This document shows, one piece after another, positions 24,011-36,357 of a stretch of 64,000 bases of DNA. Each line of letters starts with the position of its first letter. The stretch's first letter is position 1. The DNA comes from Rutpela maculata (Eukaryota > Arthropoda > Insecta > Coleoptera > Cerambycidae), in NCBI GenBank assembly GCA_936432065.2, contig OW386287.2, positions 73,031,804-73,095,803 of the forward strand, read 5' to 3'. Position numbers and translations under genes: made by a program. Below the pieces are notes generated by a model that was given only the letters and a program-made list of their open reading frames with translations, was not told where the DNA came from and ran no database searches.

Positions 24011-25741
24011 CGATCCATTTGTTTGGATACTGATTATTCAAAGGCCTCCTAACTTCAATACCAAAAAGAGAAGCTCCGTTATGTTGGAAGTATTGCCATC
24101 TGATATTTGCATTAAACTAGGTAAAATGTTTGCAAAGAAGTTTAATAAATATACTTCCGAAATATCTCGGGAATAATACATTTTCGAAAAAAAAATGGTT
24201 CAATCAAAAAGTTGTTTGGTTTCAAAGTAGAGACAAAATAACATTTTTTATTTTCACTCGGTGGACGTTTTTAAGGTTATTTCAAGGCACACTGTTTTTT
24301 TAACCTTTTTATTACGGCACCTTATTTCACGAAAAAGCCAAGCAGCTTTCGTCTAAAACATTTTTTATTCGACTTCAATTTTGCAAGAGATATCAAACGA
24401 AATAACTAGAGGTTTTTGAAAGTTTTCTAGTCAAATCCATAAATTGTAAATAAAAAGTACAACAGATAAAAATGTTTAGAGGTTGTAAAGTTTTTACTTT
24501 ACCAGTATTATCGACATCAGTCATGCCTAACGTACGTATTTATTCATCTTCTGTAGTACAAACTTAATGACGATATTTTTTGCGTCGCTCCGTGACCCCA
24601 TCTTTGAACATTTTTTACGTAATAATATTAAAAGCCTGTTATTAAACTTTAATGCTTCCCGTTTCGCCTGGATTTTATGATGATGCTTGTAATTATAAAT
24701 CATACCGTTTTTATGCCCTGTAATTTTCTAGGCTTTATTATCCCAACAATGATGTAAATCTTTAAATGGCAGAAGAAAGATCCATTAAATATGTCTCATA
24801 AACTTCGCTGAAATTTTTATTCAGAGTTGCAATTCTGAGAACAACGTTCCTTGTTGTGACTGGAAAGCAGCAATAAAAACTAAATGTATGTGTCTCGTAA
24901 AAGCACCCCACGTTTATTACGTTCTTTGTTATTGTGGCTGTTTTGCGCGTATAATTTTCCGAATGACGTATGTCCATCGCAGCACAAGGACGAGGTGGTA
25001 GGCAATATCCGATAATGGAGTGAATTGACGAAATAAAGTGATCGTGCCATTGCCGTGCCTTTAGAAATGAATTTTCGGTGCACGAAAAGCAACGTCTGGT
25101 CTGTCCATAGTACAGGATGATTTACCATAAATATATTCTCCTGTAACTTGGTTATTTCTGTTCGATTCGAGAATTTAAAAAACCTTGAAATCATTTTCTT
25201 GCAAGATTTCATACGTCATATTGAAAATAATGGCCTACAAATCTAATGACATGAGAACTTGTTAACACAAATGGGCTTGTTATCGATAATTTCTTTTCGT
25301 TATTTTTTTTATGGTATTCAATAGAATTCGATCATCTAGATAAGCTGTTAAAATTTCAGCTTCATAAATATATCCAATCCTTAGATATTCAATATTAAGG
25401 ATTGGGTTTCAGTACAAAGCGCTTCGCCAACTCGTGACGTCATTTTGCATACACAAAAATTGAAAATGTGCATGGTTTCGAGCATAACTTCTTTGTTTTT
25501 TATGCTATAGAAATAGAAAAACCATTTGAAAGCCTGATTAATAGACTTTCATTTCTGTTCTTACCGCTTTTGGCGTAAGTGCCAAAGTTTCTGAGATATT
25601 TAACATTTAAACTAAATAACGTACACAGAAATTGAAGTGCAAAATATAATTCTTCAACTAAAAAAAATTAAAAATCGGTTGGATTAAATAAAATTCCTGT
25701 CAGGCTTCTCAAAGAGTGTTACATAGAAATGAGTCACTATT
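24011..25741. other. Spacer, nothing recognised
   Basis: No credible coding motif, SINE or terminal repeat was identified in 1.7 kb of AT-rich sequence. Confidence 0.35.
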
Positions 25742-26270
25742 TAACAACACTTATTAAAATTGCTTAAAGTTCGTCAGGGATGGAAAAAGTTTAATTTATT
25801 TGTGTTTTGTACTCTCCCTCTCTAAAAAAAATTAAATTAGCAGAAAATACATGTATCATTTTCTACTGGGAGAAGAAGATGATTCCATACCTCGACTCAG
25901 AAAGTAGTGATCCAAATCCAACTAAAGGAAAAAATTTCAAGCATTTTTCTGTCTAGTGAGCTAGTTAAAGCAGTAAAAATAACAGTATTAAATTTGTATA
26001 AATTTTAATATCTTCAACAAAAACAATGCAACAAAACTTTGAGAACGTTGATAAAAATAAGACGGTTTTGGATTACTACCTTCTGAATGGAGGTTATGGA
26101 ATCATCTTCTTCTCCCAGTAGGAAATGATTTTGATATGCATGTTTTTTCTGCACATTTAATTTTTTTTCTAGAGAGAAAGGGAGTACAAAACACAAATAA
26201 ATCGAATTTTTACCATCCCTGACGAACCTTAAACAAATTTAATAAATCTTCTTTGATTTTTTTACAAAAT
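25742..26270. mobile_element. 530-bp foldback MITE
   Basis: Arms of about 170 bp: CGTCAGGGATGGAAAAAGTT, TTTGTGTTTTGTACTC and GGGAGAAGAAGATGATTCC on the left, complemented on the right (GAATCATCTTCTTCTCCC, GAGTACAAAACACAAATAAA, CCATCCCTGACG). The central spacer is about 150 bp. Confidence 0.7.
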
Positions 26271-26939
26271 TATTGTAAATTACTGTATTCTATGGCACAC
26301 TATTATTGATATTGATGTTAATTTAACCATTTTTCTAAATAACCGTACATTTTAGCTATAGGCAATGTACATATAGATTAAATGGTAATAAAAGAGGGAA
26401 TCGAATAGGCTTATAAAATATAGTATGTTCCATTTGAAATAAGCGATTTAATGGAGGTCAAAATTTTCGAAGTTGGACCTCACTTTCCGGACAACCTGTA
26501 TATTTTGAGGCATTTGTAGCTTGAGCCCACGTAAGCCCCATCTCTCATAGACATATGGGAGACAAATTGTTAATCGAAATTTACCATAGCGAATGTTATT
26601 AATTTCCAACTATGGTTTGGTTTTCGCATCAGATTTCATTAAAATCGAAATATCTCAAAAATTATTGGTTTTTTAAATTGAAAATGATATTTTAAATGGC
26701 ATGCCCTATTTTTTATGTCGGATACGAATTCTATTCATTATTTTAAGATAAAAATTTTTTGAGCCCGTTGTACATATGTCTTGTTGATTTACATTTATCT
26801 TTGTCTTGCAAATTTCGATACAATTGAAAAATAATGCTATATGCGTTTTGCTACAATTAAATCCAAAAAAATTCTAGCTATACATATAGACAACCACTTG
26901 GACTGGTCAGAACATATTACACAATTAAAATTCATTCGT
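26271..26939. other. Spacer, nothing recognised
   Basis: AT-rich sequence with no supported feature. Confidence 0.3.
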
Positions 26940-27175
26940 GTTCAGCATGTCGAAATACATAGGGGGTATCCAATGGAGTCCCAGAAACAGACCATTTTTC
27001 ACTTTTTTTTCTTGTGTGTCTGTGTAATATATTTGCATACGCGGTTTTCTAGAAAATGGCGCAGGATCCGGTGATATTCATATATTACACAGACACATAC
27101 AAAAAAAAATGGTCTGTTTCTGGGACTCCATTGGGCACTTGGGCAGCCCCCATGTATTTCGATGTGCAGAATACG
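26940..27175. repeat. Inverted repeat of family-X termini
   Basis: GGAGTCCCAGAAACAGACCA with CTTGTGTGTCTGTGTAATAT at 26972-27030 is repeated inverted at 27084-27135 around GGCGCAGGATCCGGTG. The same GCG(A)AGGATCCGG core recurs near 46252, so this junction may be a repeated structure rather than chance. Confidence 0.5.
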
Positions 27176-29918
27176 AATCAGGCGTCCGTTTAGCTCCATA
27201 ACCCACCAATTTTTAGTAAAACCCAAAAATAACCTAAAGGGTTTAGCCGGATAAGCATGACGAGTCGCCCCCCAAATGGCAACCTATATCGAAACTTATG
27301 TTTTAACATCAACTTGATGTATGAACGTGATTTATATCTGTTTTGTCGCCATACTCCGCTTTGACCTTGAGATATGGCAAAAAATGAGCGCATGCATGAC
27401 TATCGTTCAAAGAGACATATCTCGAAAACTAATTGAGCTAGAGAGGTAAATCCAACGGGAGGTTTCAGGTAACCTTAAAGACTATATTTTATATTTTTTT
27501 TGAATTATTAGAATTATTAGAATCATTAAAAAATAAATAAAAAATATAATAATTAATATTTCCGTGTTTTCTGTGACTTACAATCACTAAAATAATATAT
27601 GTTATAATACTTTATATGCACTATTACTAATAAAATTTGCGTTAGAAAAAAGTTGGTCCAACACTTCGAAAAAAAATAAAATTCGACGCGCACTACATCA
27701 TATAAGGATACAAACTTGACATGGGACACACATATAAATATTTTATGAATTGGAATTATTGTTAGAAGAGAAACTGAATGAAAATATAAATAATTGTCAC
27801 GTAAATATCTATTTCATACGGCGCACAGTGGCACGAACTGTAGTTTTTTCGTTCAAAATTATCTAGAGCACTTCGCAACCGATTGGGATAATTTTTTTTT
27901 AAATACTCGTTATTTAATTTCAAAAAAACGTAAAAGAGCCGATTTTTTAATTATGCTAACCAAAATTATTGAGCTTAACCAAAATGTCCATTTTTTATTT
28001 AAATCTTAATAAAACTTATAAAGAAAATTTTTTTTCTCTAAACCAATTTACATAAATCTTATTACTCGGGGAATTTTTGAAGTCGCTGATTACGAATCTG
28101 ATATTCAAATTGTCATAAACCAGCCTACCAAGATGGCGGAATCAATGGCGGCTATAAAATGCTAAAAAATTATGAAAAATTAAATATTTTCGTTAAAGTT
28201 TGTGCCGAAAAGTTTTGAATATTTTTTATAAGTACAAGTTCCAGGAAGAAATTCAAGATGGCAGATCCAATATGGCGGCAATAAGGTGATAAAACTAACT
28301 TAAAATTAAATTAAACGCATTAAACTAAAAAGACTATTGCTAAGAATTATTAAAAAATTTAAGAAGGAACAAATTTTCTGAAATTTTCAAATATATCCAA
28401 TATGGCTGCCATACATTAATTATCAATCATAAATATGCGATTCAGTCCTCCATTAATTTTAAACATAATAATAGGTCATGTTTATGTTTTTTTATCTGTT
28501 AATAATATAATAAACACCTAACACCAAGAACTTTAAAACAAGAATATTAAACCTAACATAACCTAAGCCTAATGCAACCTTAAACCAAGAACTCTATACC
28601 TAACATAACCTAAAGCAAGAGTTTTAAACCATGAACTTTAAACCTAACTTAGTGCAAAAATGTTTCGTCATTTATTTTTAAGTTAGTTTTATCATTTTAT
28701 TGCCGCCATATTGGATCTGCCATCTTGAATTTCTTCCTGGAACTTAAAATTTAGTCTATTTTACCTTAAAAGTACTTATCAGAAATATTCAAAACTTCTC
28801 GGCATAAACTTTAACAAAAATATTTAATTTTTCATAATTTTTTAGCATTTTATAGCCGCCATTTTGCAGATTGGTTTATGACAATTTGGATATCAGATTC
28901 GTAATCAGCGACCTCAAAAACCCCCCGAGTAACAAGATTTATGTAAATTGGATAAGAACAAATTTTTTTTTTGTAAGTTTTATTAAGATTTAAATACAAA
29001 ATGGACATTTTGGCGAAGCTCAACAATTTTGGTTAGCATAATTAAAAAATCGACTCTCTTACGTTTTTTTGAAATTAAATAACGAGTATTTAAAAAAAAA
29101 TTATCCCAATCGGTTGCGAAGTGCTCTAAATAATTTTGAATGAAAAAATTACGATTTGTGCCACTGTGCCGTATGAAATAGATACTTACGTGACAATTAT
29201 TTATATTTTCATTCAATTTATCTTCTAACAATAATTCCAATTCATAAAATATTTATATGTGTGTCCCATGTCAAGGCTTTATCCTTATATGATGTAGTGC
29301 GCGTCGAATTTTTTTTTTTTTTTTTTTTCGAAGTGTTGCACCAACTTTTTTCTAACGCAACTTTTATGAGTAATAGTGCATATAAAGTATTACAACATAT
29401 ATTATTTCAGTGATTGTAAGTCACAGAGAACACGGAAATATTAATTATTATTTTTCATTTATTTTTTAATGATGTGCGTAATTATTCTAAAAATTCAAAA
29501 AAAATATAGAATATACTCATTAAGGTTACCTGAAATCTCCCGTCGGTTTTACCTCTCTAGCTCAATTAGTTTTCGAGATATGTTTTTTTGAACGATAGTC
29601 ATGCATGCGCTCATTTTTTTCCATATCTCAAGGTCAAAGCGGAGTACGGCGGCAAAACATATATAAATCGCGTTCATACATCAAGTCAATGTTAAAACAT
29701 AAGTTTCGATATAGGTTGCCATTTAGGGGCCGACTCGTCATGCTTATCCGGCTAAACCCTTATGAGTCTTTTTAGCTTTCTTTCGCGATTTTTAAAAAAA
29801 TGTGGGTGATGGGGCTAAACGGACATCTGATTCGTGTTCAGCACGTCGAAATACATGGGACACATGGGGGGTCACCCAATGGAGTTCCAGACCATTTTTT
29901 TTTGTGTGCCTGTGTAAT
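27084..29918. mobile_element. Family-X foldback, 2.8 kb, with nested CACAGTGGCAC palindrome
   Basis: The ends are ATTACACAGACACATAC... and ...TTTGTGTGCCTGTGTAAT. The arms (about 27084-28300 and 28650-29918) are inverted copies: CGGATAAGCATGACGAGTCG, AACTAATTGAGCTAGAGAGG and CGACGCGCACTACATCATAT all recur. At the inner edge a second palindrome begins CACAGTGGCACGAACTG (27829) and ends GTGCCACTGTG (about 29165), with CAAGATGGCGG / CCGCCATATTGG units and a TAACCTAAAGC-type centre. No gene remnant was seen. The left end also overlaps the inverted pair at 26940-27175. Confidence 0.75.
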
Positions 29919-30011
29919 TTTTATATCGTATAGGGACGATGCATGAATAATTAAACTAATATAAGACAACTAAAAATTTTAAAGTTAAAAAAAAAAACTT
30001 TTTAAAAACAA

Positions 30012-30235
30012 GCTTTTATTATTATTTAGGTGTATTAAAACAAAATAAATAAAAAAAAATTATCTTAAAGGCTTGTTGCGTGAATAGAAATAAAAAAAAA
30101 ACTTACTTTACTTACTTACAATCTCTGTCAAAGAAAATTAATACCTGTATGACCTCTCGCGCACGACAAGCTTTTAAGACAATTAGTTTTTTTTAATATT
30201 ATTTTTATCGTTTTAGTACACCTAAATAATTAGTA
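30012..30235. mobile_element. Palindromic MITE (TTATTTAGGTGTACTAAAA type)
   Basis: The left arm AAGCTTTTATTATTATTTAG with GTGTATTAAAAC is mirrored by GTTTTAGTACACCTAAATAA at 30212-30231. The central AAGCTTGT / ACAAGCTTTTAAGACAAT pair adds a second inversion. A second copy, interrupted by a foldback, is at 46310-46365 plus 48608-48780. Confidence 0.6.
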
Positions 30236-30379
30236 CAGTAAGCGAAGCAGTAAAAATGGTAAAATTCCCGACCCGAAAACGATGAAAGGAATTTCCTTAA
30301 TTTTTTTTTCAATATGTTTTATAAAATACGTACATCAAAATCTATATTGTCGCATTACCTGCTTTTTATTAAGCTAAAA

Positions 30380-30755
30380 ATTGAAAAATTAATAACTTCT
30401 AATTTTAAGAATAAATTAACGAAAATTCCTATACTTATGTTTTTGAGGTCGCTGAATATGTCTGTGAGGTCAGGAAACTTATGAGACGAAAATATTGAGG
30501 GTTGAAATCACCCTTAAATACTGAACAATTAAAGTCTTCTAATTTTACGAATAAAATCACGAAAATCGATGTACTTACGGTTTTAAAGTCGCTGAATATG
30601 ATTATGAGGTTAAAACATAGGAAAGACGAAATAGTAAGGATTGAAACCACCCTTAATTACTGAAAAATTAATAATTCTTCTAATGTTACAAATAAATTCA
30701 CGAAAATCTATATACTTATGTTTTTTAGGTCGCTGAATATGATTATGAGGTCTAC
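30380..30755 (+). repeat. Tandem repeat, 2.7 units of about 140 bp
   Basis: Units contain ACTTCTAATTTTA, AATAAATTAACGAAAAT, GGTCGCTGAATATG and TTGAAATCACCCTTAA. They start near 30383, 30523 and 30662. The GGTCGCTGAATATG core is also found in the family-Y foldback at 7.7 kb. Confidence 0.7.
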
Positions 30756-31016
30756 ATTTATATAAAAAAAAAACGGTGAATTAAAAATGGCCACAAAACA
30801 GTATAGTAATATGTCTAATTTTATTAAAAATACGGATTGGTATAAATAAATCAAATTAATACAATTAAGTAAACTAATTAAATAACATTTTAACCTCCCC
30901 ACAGTAAAATTGTGGGAGGTTACCACAATTAGTCCAAAATCGAAAATTGAGATAACATCAAATCTTTACGTTTTGAGATCCCAGGAACCCAAAAAAGTGT
31001 TTTTTAAAAAATGTCT

Positions 31017-31053
31017 GTGTGTGTGCGCGTGCGTGTGTGTGTGTGTGTGTGTG
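31017..31053 (+). repeat. (GT)n microsatellite
   Basis: GTGTGTGTGTGCGCGTGCGT followed by pure GT repeats up to GTGCTAGC. Confidence 0.9.
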
Positions 31054-31129
31054 CTAGCACGATAGCGGCGAAGCTACTAAACGGATTTGGATGAAACTTT
31101 GCATGAGGGTTTCTTTAGTGCTCCAGAAG

Positions 31130-31162
<33 letters not shown>

Positions 31163-31445
31163 GTCTTTATTTCCCAAAGTAAGTAAATTTTAACATATAT
31201 AATTACAATACAATAATGGGAAACAAGGGGAAGTTCACTATAATAGTGCTCTGCCACTTAACCCTTGTGATAAAACAAAAAATATACACAACCAACCAGT
31301 AGGAATAAGATTAAAAATTAAAATACACAAAAAATACACTTATACATATACACACTTATATGATATTAAAAACATATACATAATAGAGAATTAAAAACAA
31401 TACTGCACACTGCCAACAGTATATATATAAACTTATATCATATAA

Positions 31446-34247
31446 CTAGACAACGTTCTGTTTATCGAAAAATAATTTATTTATACATTTTTTGAACTTA
31501 AAGCTACTAAATTTTTTAAAAGTTGTGGGGATAGAGTTATATAACTTATATACGGTAAATTTAAAACTTCGTTCAAAACATGAAGTTTTGTGGGGAGGTG
31601 ATGTTAATAGCCCCCTACTTCTGATATTAATGTTATGAACATCACTGCGAAATGATATCTTATTAAACAAATATGGAGGTATTTTTGTCAAAATAATTTT
31701 GTGATATAAGCATAAGGCGTATACTTGGAACCGATTTTTCATATTGAGCCATTTTAATTCCCTTAGTTTATGTGACACATGATCATACTTTCTGATTCCG
31801 TATATGAAACGTATACAGGAGTTCTGAACCCGCTGTATTCTATTTGAAAAATCATGATCTAAGCAAGGAGCATAGACTGGGGCACAGTAGGTAAACTGGG
31901 ACAAAACCAGTGTTTCACATAACATTTTTTTTGTTACTTTGTTTAAGTAGTGCCTATGAGGATACAATAATCGAAGTGCAGCATATGCCCTCTGAATATT
32001 TTTGGTAGCATGCTCTCGAAACCTGAGAGACCTATCCAGTACTAAACCGAGATTTTTTGCACTATCGGATATATTAATTTGTATACCATTAATTGATATG
32101 TTTAGTACCTGCCGAAGATTAACATAGTCTGTTTTTTTGCCAAACAAAAGTAGAGCAGATTTCGACGGATTTAATATTAAGGAATGTTTCGATGACACAC
32201 TAGATAGCCTGTTTAGATCATTATTAATGGCTGTGACTGCATTACCATATTCTAATGGATTAAAATAGTGGAGAACTTGTGTGTCATCGGCATACATATG
32301 AATTGAGCTCTGCTCCATAGCTTTAGGGAACTGACTAGTATAGACTGAAAATAATAATAATGGCCCTAGTATAGAACCTTGCGGAACACTTTTTGTTAAA
32401 TGCCTCACATCAGACATTGTTCCTTTCAGCTTAACTCTTTGTGTACGACCCTCTAGGTAAGACCTAAGTAGCTGAATACCTTCATTGACACCGCAAGACT
32501 CTAAAATTGCTAATAAAATATTGTGATTTATAGTGTCGAAGGCTTTACTGTAATCCAGTAATACCAGGGCCGTACTTTTTCCACGATCATAGGCTTGAAT
32601 AATATCATCAGTAACATGAAGCAAGGCTGTAGAACAGCTATGCCCTGCCCGAAATCCCGACTGTACAGATGGCAGAATGTTGTTGGAGTTCAAGTACTCT
32701 CGAAATTGCATTTCTATAATTTTTTCTGTTAACTTTGAGAGCCCTGGGAGAATACTGATTGGTCTAAGATCTGAATATGTTAACACCTCACTTTTTTTTG
32801 GAATCGGCGTCACCAAGGCATTTTTCCAACATGTTGGAAATTTGTGCTCGAGAAGAATACTGTTGATGATATGTACTAAAAATTTTAGGATCCAAGGGCA
32901 GCATAACTTTATTAAATTTATACCTATATTATCAGATCCAGGAGAGGTATTTTTTAGTTTGTTAAGAGCTTTTGATACAATGTCCCCGGTAACAAGGTTA
33001 AAGCTAAAACTAGTGTGACAAATTTTATTTTGCTGGTAGTAGTTTACGGTATTAAAAACATTATGGTTTAAATCATTTGGAACACTATCTATTAAGTGAT
33101 TATTAATGGAATCCGGATTTTGTAAATTGGCAGGAATGAGTGATTTTGTATTGTTATTGATATTTAGAGTTTTAAATTCTTTCCAAAGTGTTTTTGAATT
33201 TTTATTTTTTGATATGTGATTAAAATAAGCTCTTTTTTCATTGGTTATTGCATGATTTGTATAATTTCTTAATTCCTTATAGTATTCCCAATGTACCTGA
33301 GATCCAGTTTTTTAAAATTTAGCTTTGGCCTTGTCTCTCTGAGACATTAGAAGTCGAATATTATCTGTTAACCACGGTGCCCTATTCTTGGTTAATCTAA
33401 CAGTTTTTAATGGTAGATGTGTATCAAACAGTGCAAGCAAATATCGGTTAAAAAGGTCCATCTTTAGATCAATATCATTAACTAGGAATATATCCCCTAA
33501 GGGTAAATGTTGTAAATCAATGTAAAATTGCTCCTCCTTAAAATTTTTAAAATCACGGTAGGTGTAATAAAAGGGTTCGATTTTTGGTTTATGACTAGAA
33601 ATTTTGCAATATATAATCTCATGGTCTGACAAATCAATACCACCCACCCCAGAGGAAATTACTAAATTAGGGTCATTACATAATATAATGTCAATTAATG
33701 TAGACAAATTATTCGTAACATGTGTTGGTTCATTAATTATTTGATGCATATTAACAGATTCCAACATGGAAGAAAGATATAAAGATGCAGGCGATTCTAC
33801 CTTTAATAAATCAATATTTACATCTCCACAGCAATATAATTGTTCTCCATGTTGCATACAGATTGACATTGATTCTTCTAGTTTATCCACGAAATATTTG
33901 AAGTTTGTCTGGGGTGGCCGATAAAATACGCCAAATATAAGAGATGTACTATTTACTGAGGTAGAAATCCATAATTGTTCAATATCATTTGATGTATCAA
34001 TAATTTTAAATTTAAATATATCGCGAATGTATATTGCTATTCCCCCACCCCTGGTCGGTCTGTCAACACGTATTAAGTTATACCTCTCTATATTTAATGA
34101 TTCATTGTTCACTGAATCATTAAGCCACGTTTCAGATAGTGCAAATACATCATATTTACTAGACAAAATAAAGTTTTTAAGTTCAACAAATTTTGGAAGT
34201 AAAGAACGGATATTTAAATGAACAATTTCTATAAAATGTTGTTTCAT
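31446..34247 (-). pseudogene. ORF2: APE endonuclease + reverse transcriptase, one premature stop
   Basis: The frame is 933 codons long with a single internal TAA at 33312-33314 (codon 312), between AKAKF and KTGSQVHWEYYKE. Before the stop: apurinic-type endonuclease motifs NIRSL (residues 12-16), SETWL (E39), FYRPP, GDVNIDL and LSDHEI (about 208), then APWLTDNIR. After it: linker HISKNKNSKTLWKEFK, NTSPGSDNIG, RT motifs RPISILPGLSKLTEK, SGFRAGHS, motif A LLDYSKAFDTINHN, SVPQGSILGPLL, catalytic YADD (about 652-655) and a C-terminal YAPCLDHDFSNRIQRVQ-type region ending FDKQNVV. The stop replaces what is probably a Lys codon (AAA to TAA), so the endonuclease would be made without RT. This acts in target-primed reverse transcription. 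Confidence 0.9.
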
Positions 34248-34406
34248 TATAATAACCTAAAATTTATACAAATATAAGGTAATGTACAAAATTATATAAA
34301 AATGGTATTAAAAGTATTTAAGTGATTATTTTAACGTAAAAAACGACCTATAGACTAATACAAAATTAACGAAGAAAAAATAAGCAAAATAAATAATTAA
34401 GTACTA

Positions 34407-35258
34407 TTATTTGTTTTTTAATCTAGCTGATCTTTTTACTGGATTTTCAGTTTCACAAGACGTCTTCCTTTTTCTATTTTCCGAACCAGTTCCAGCTTCA
34501 AAATATTCGTGGCTATTTTTAGTTTGCCCAGTAACAATTGGTCGTAAGTCTGGTGATTTGATTCCGTTATCAGTTAGCTGTTGAGGTTGTTCTTCTTTTT
34601 GGTTGATTAACTCTTCGTAGGTGAATGTATCTCCGTTCACAATTAGCAAGTTATTTTTTATGGTAGCTTCAAAATTATTTTGTCTTGCTTTTAATAAATG
34701 TGCATACAAGACTTTCCTTTTCATATAATCTTCTGGAGTGTAATCGTTGGCAACAGAAAGTCCAGTGCCCTTCAACTTTTTCGCGTTTATAAGTATATCT
34801 GTTTTTAATTGATAGCTGATGAATTCTATAGACAAAGGGCGATGTTTACCGTCCACTCTTCCTCCAATTCTAAACAGGTCTCTTATATCAGTGAGACGGC
34901 AATCTATTTCTAATTTATCATTTATTAGTTCTAAAAGGGACTCGATTTCTAAAGTTAGGTTTTCCACTTCAGCTTTACCATAAATTATCAGATTGTACTT
35001 TTTGGCTTTTCGCTCGTTCATCAGAAGCCTATTTTTCAGCTGTTTAATCTCTCCTTTAAGTTCTGTATTCTCCTCCTTTAGTTCTTTTAGTTCATTTACA
35101 ATATGGATGTTCGCGTTACGTATTTCCTGTTTTATTTCCTCTTTTATGTGTTCATTTTGTTTTTGTAATTCTGAATTTTTTTCCATTACAGTTTTTAATA
35201 ATTCATAGATATCTTTATTTGAAACCTCATGGTCATTATTTTTTTCATTACTGCCCAT
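34407..35258 (-). CDS. ORF1: coiled-coil, RRM-type RNA-binding protein of non-LTR element
   Basis: It is an intact 283-residue frame with an ATG start. Residues about 10-90 form a Glu/Lys-rich coiled coil (ELKEENTELKGEIKQLKNRL). This is followed by an RRM-like region starting KKYNLIIYGKAEVEN, then RDLFRIGGRVDGKHRPLSIE and AKKLKGTGLSVANDYTPED, the hallmark order of L1-type (Transposase_22-like) ORF1. The basic tail (NRKRKTSCETENPVKR) could be a nuclear localisation signal. Such proteins trimerise and coat the element RNA. It lies upstream of ORF2, separated by 159 bp, in the same orientation. No inactivating change is seen. Confidence 0.85.
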   Translation of the reverse strand: MGSNEKNNDHEVSNKDIYELLKTVMEKNSELQKQNEHIKEEIKQEIRNANIHIVNELKELKEENTELKGEIKQLKNRLLMNERKAKKYNLIIYGKAEVENLTLEIESLLELINDKLEIDCRLTDIRDLFRIGGRVDGKHRPLSIEFISYQLKTDILINAKKLKGTGLSVANDYTPEDYMKRKVLYAHLLKARQNNFEATIKNNLLIVNGDTFTYEELINQKEEQPQQLTDNGIKSPDLRPIVTGQTKNSHEYFEAGTGSENRKRKTSCETENPVKRSARLKNK

Positions 35259-35275
35259 TTTCTATGAATTACAAT

Positions 35276-36357
35276 GGTTTACTGAGAGACACATAAGTAG
35301 AATAAATTAAAGGTAAAATATGTAGTCCACAACTGTACTTTCCACTGCTTTAATCTGTGATTATTAGATTACGTTTTTTTTTTCTTTTTTGTAGATATAG
35401 TTTTTGTTTCTATTTGGAAATTGATGTTTATATTGGATGAATAAACTATTTAATTTGTTGAGTATCAATTGTTTAAACAGAATAAATACCTTGCATTACT
35501 TTCAGCTAACGTATCTTCACTTTTTATCAAAAAAGGCCCTTTTTTAAATCACATTAAACCACTAGAAAACAGCAAAACTTTTAGAGCTAAAGTTTTGTGT
35601 ATATATCTCAGCAACACATATATATATGTCATCTGAAAATGTTTTAGTTGAGATCGGATTACGTTTAGTGCCGTTTTGGCACAACAAGTTGTTTATTTTA
35701 TGATTACTTACAATTTGTAATCGAACCATTGAAAAGCAGTAAAAATTCCAATTTCAATGATATATCACACTTGCACCCTTTCGATTTCATTTCCGTTAAA
35801 AAGAATTCGTTATATGTGCACACATGACAGCATCCAAAAAATATTATTGGTATTATTATTAGGGGAAAATGTATTTTGCCATCTGTCAAAAATATTTGGG
35901 TCGGTAACCTTCGTGAATGTTGATTTATAGGTTATGATACGTGACGTCACAGCTAATCTGAAAAATATATCTTTCTTAAGATTTAAGAATATTACGTAGC
36001 TATTATTAAAATTTCTGCCTGGTTCCCGTACTTTCAACTAAAATCTAGTACAGTGTAATGTTTATGAAGTTCTAAATACTTTGTCCTAATAAAATAGGAC
36101 TCTTTTTGTAGGTTGGAATTCTAACCTGTAATTAGCTGTCTATTTTTATTAATCAACAATTAGGCAATCCAAACCACGTGACTTCCAACTTTGCGTTGCG
36201 GTCAAACATTTGTTGACAGTAGTTAAACGTTTGTCAAAACAGTTTGTGTTTTTCCGGCGGCCTTGCTAAGTATCTTGAAATTTTAACAATATAGTGTTTT
36301 TTGTGGATTGTGGCAAGGCGTTTTTGATTGTTTTTAAGTAATAAACTTTATTTAATC
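35276..36357. other. Spacer; possible promoter and 5' UTR of the host gene
   Basis: No repeat boundary was recognised. The part near 36180-36357 is slightly GC-richer (CACGTG, GCGTTGCGG, TTCCGGCGGCC) and directly precedes the predicted start codon at 36358, which fits a 5' UTR or promoter. No TATA box was assigned. Confidence 0.35.

Larger units (their letters stand above)
31129..35275 (-). mobile_element. Two-ORF non-LTR retrotransposon, near full length
   Basis: On the minus strand the order is ORF1 (35258-34407), a 159-bp gap, ORF2 endonuclease-RT (34247-31446), and a 3' UTR of about 300 bp with AATAAAGACAT directly before a (TTA)n tail at 31129-31161. Only one inactivating change is visible in coding DNA (stop at 33312-33314), so the copy is recent. 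The APE endonuclease plus L1-like ORF1 plus trinucleotide tail fits the CR1/L2/Jockey group of insects; the exact clade was not determined. The 5' end is not defined and no target duplication was identified. Confidence 0.85.

Noticed and set aside
27794..29240. Matching frames of 71 and 85 codons on opposite strands
   Set aside because: They are mirror readings of the foldback arms, with no motif.
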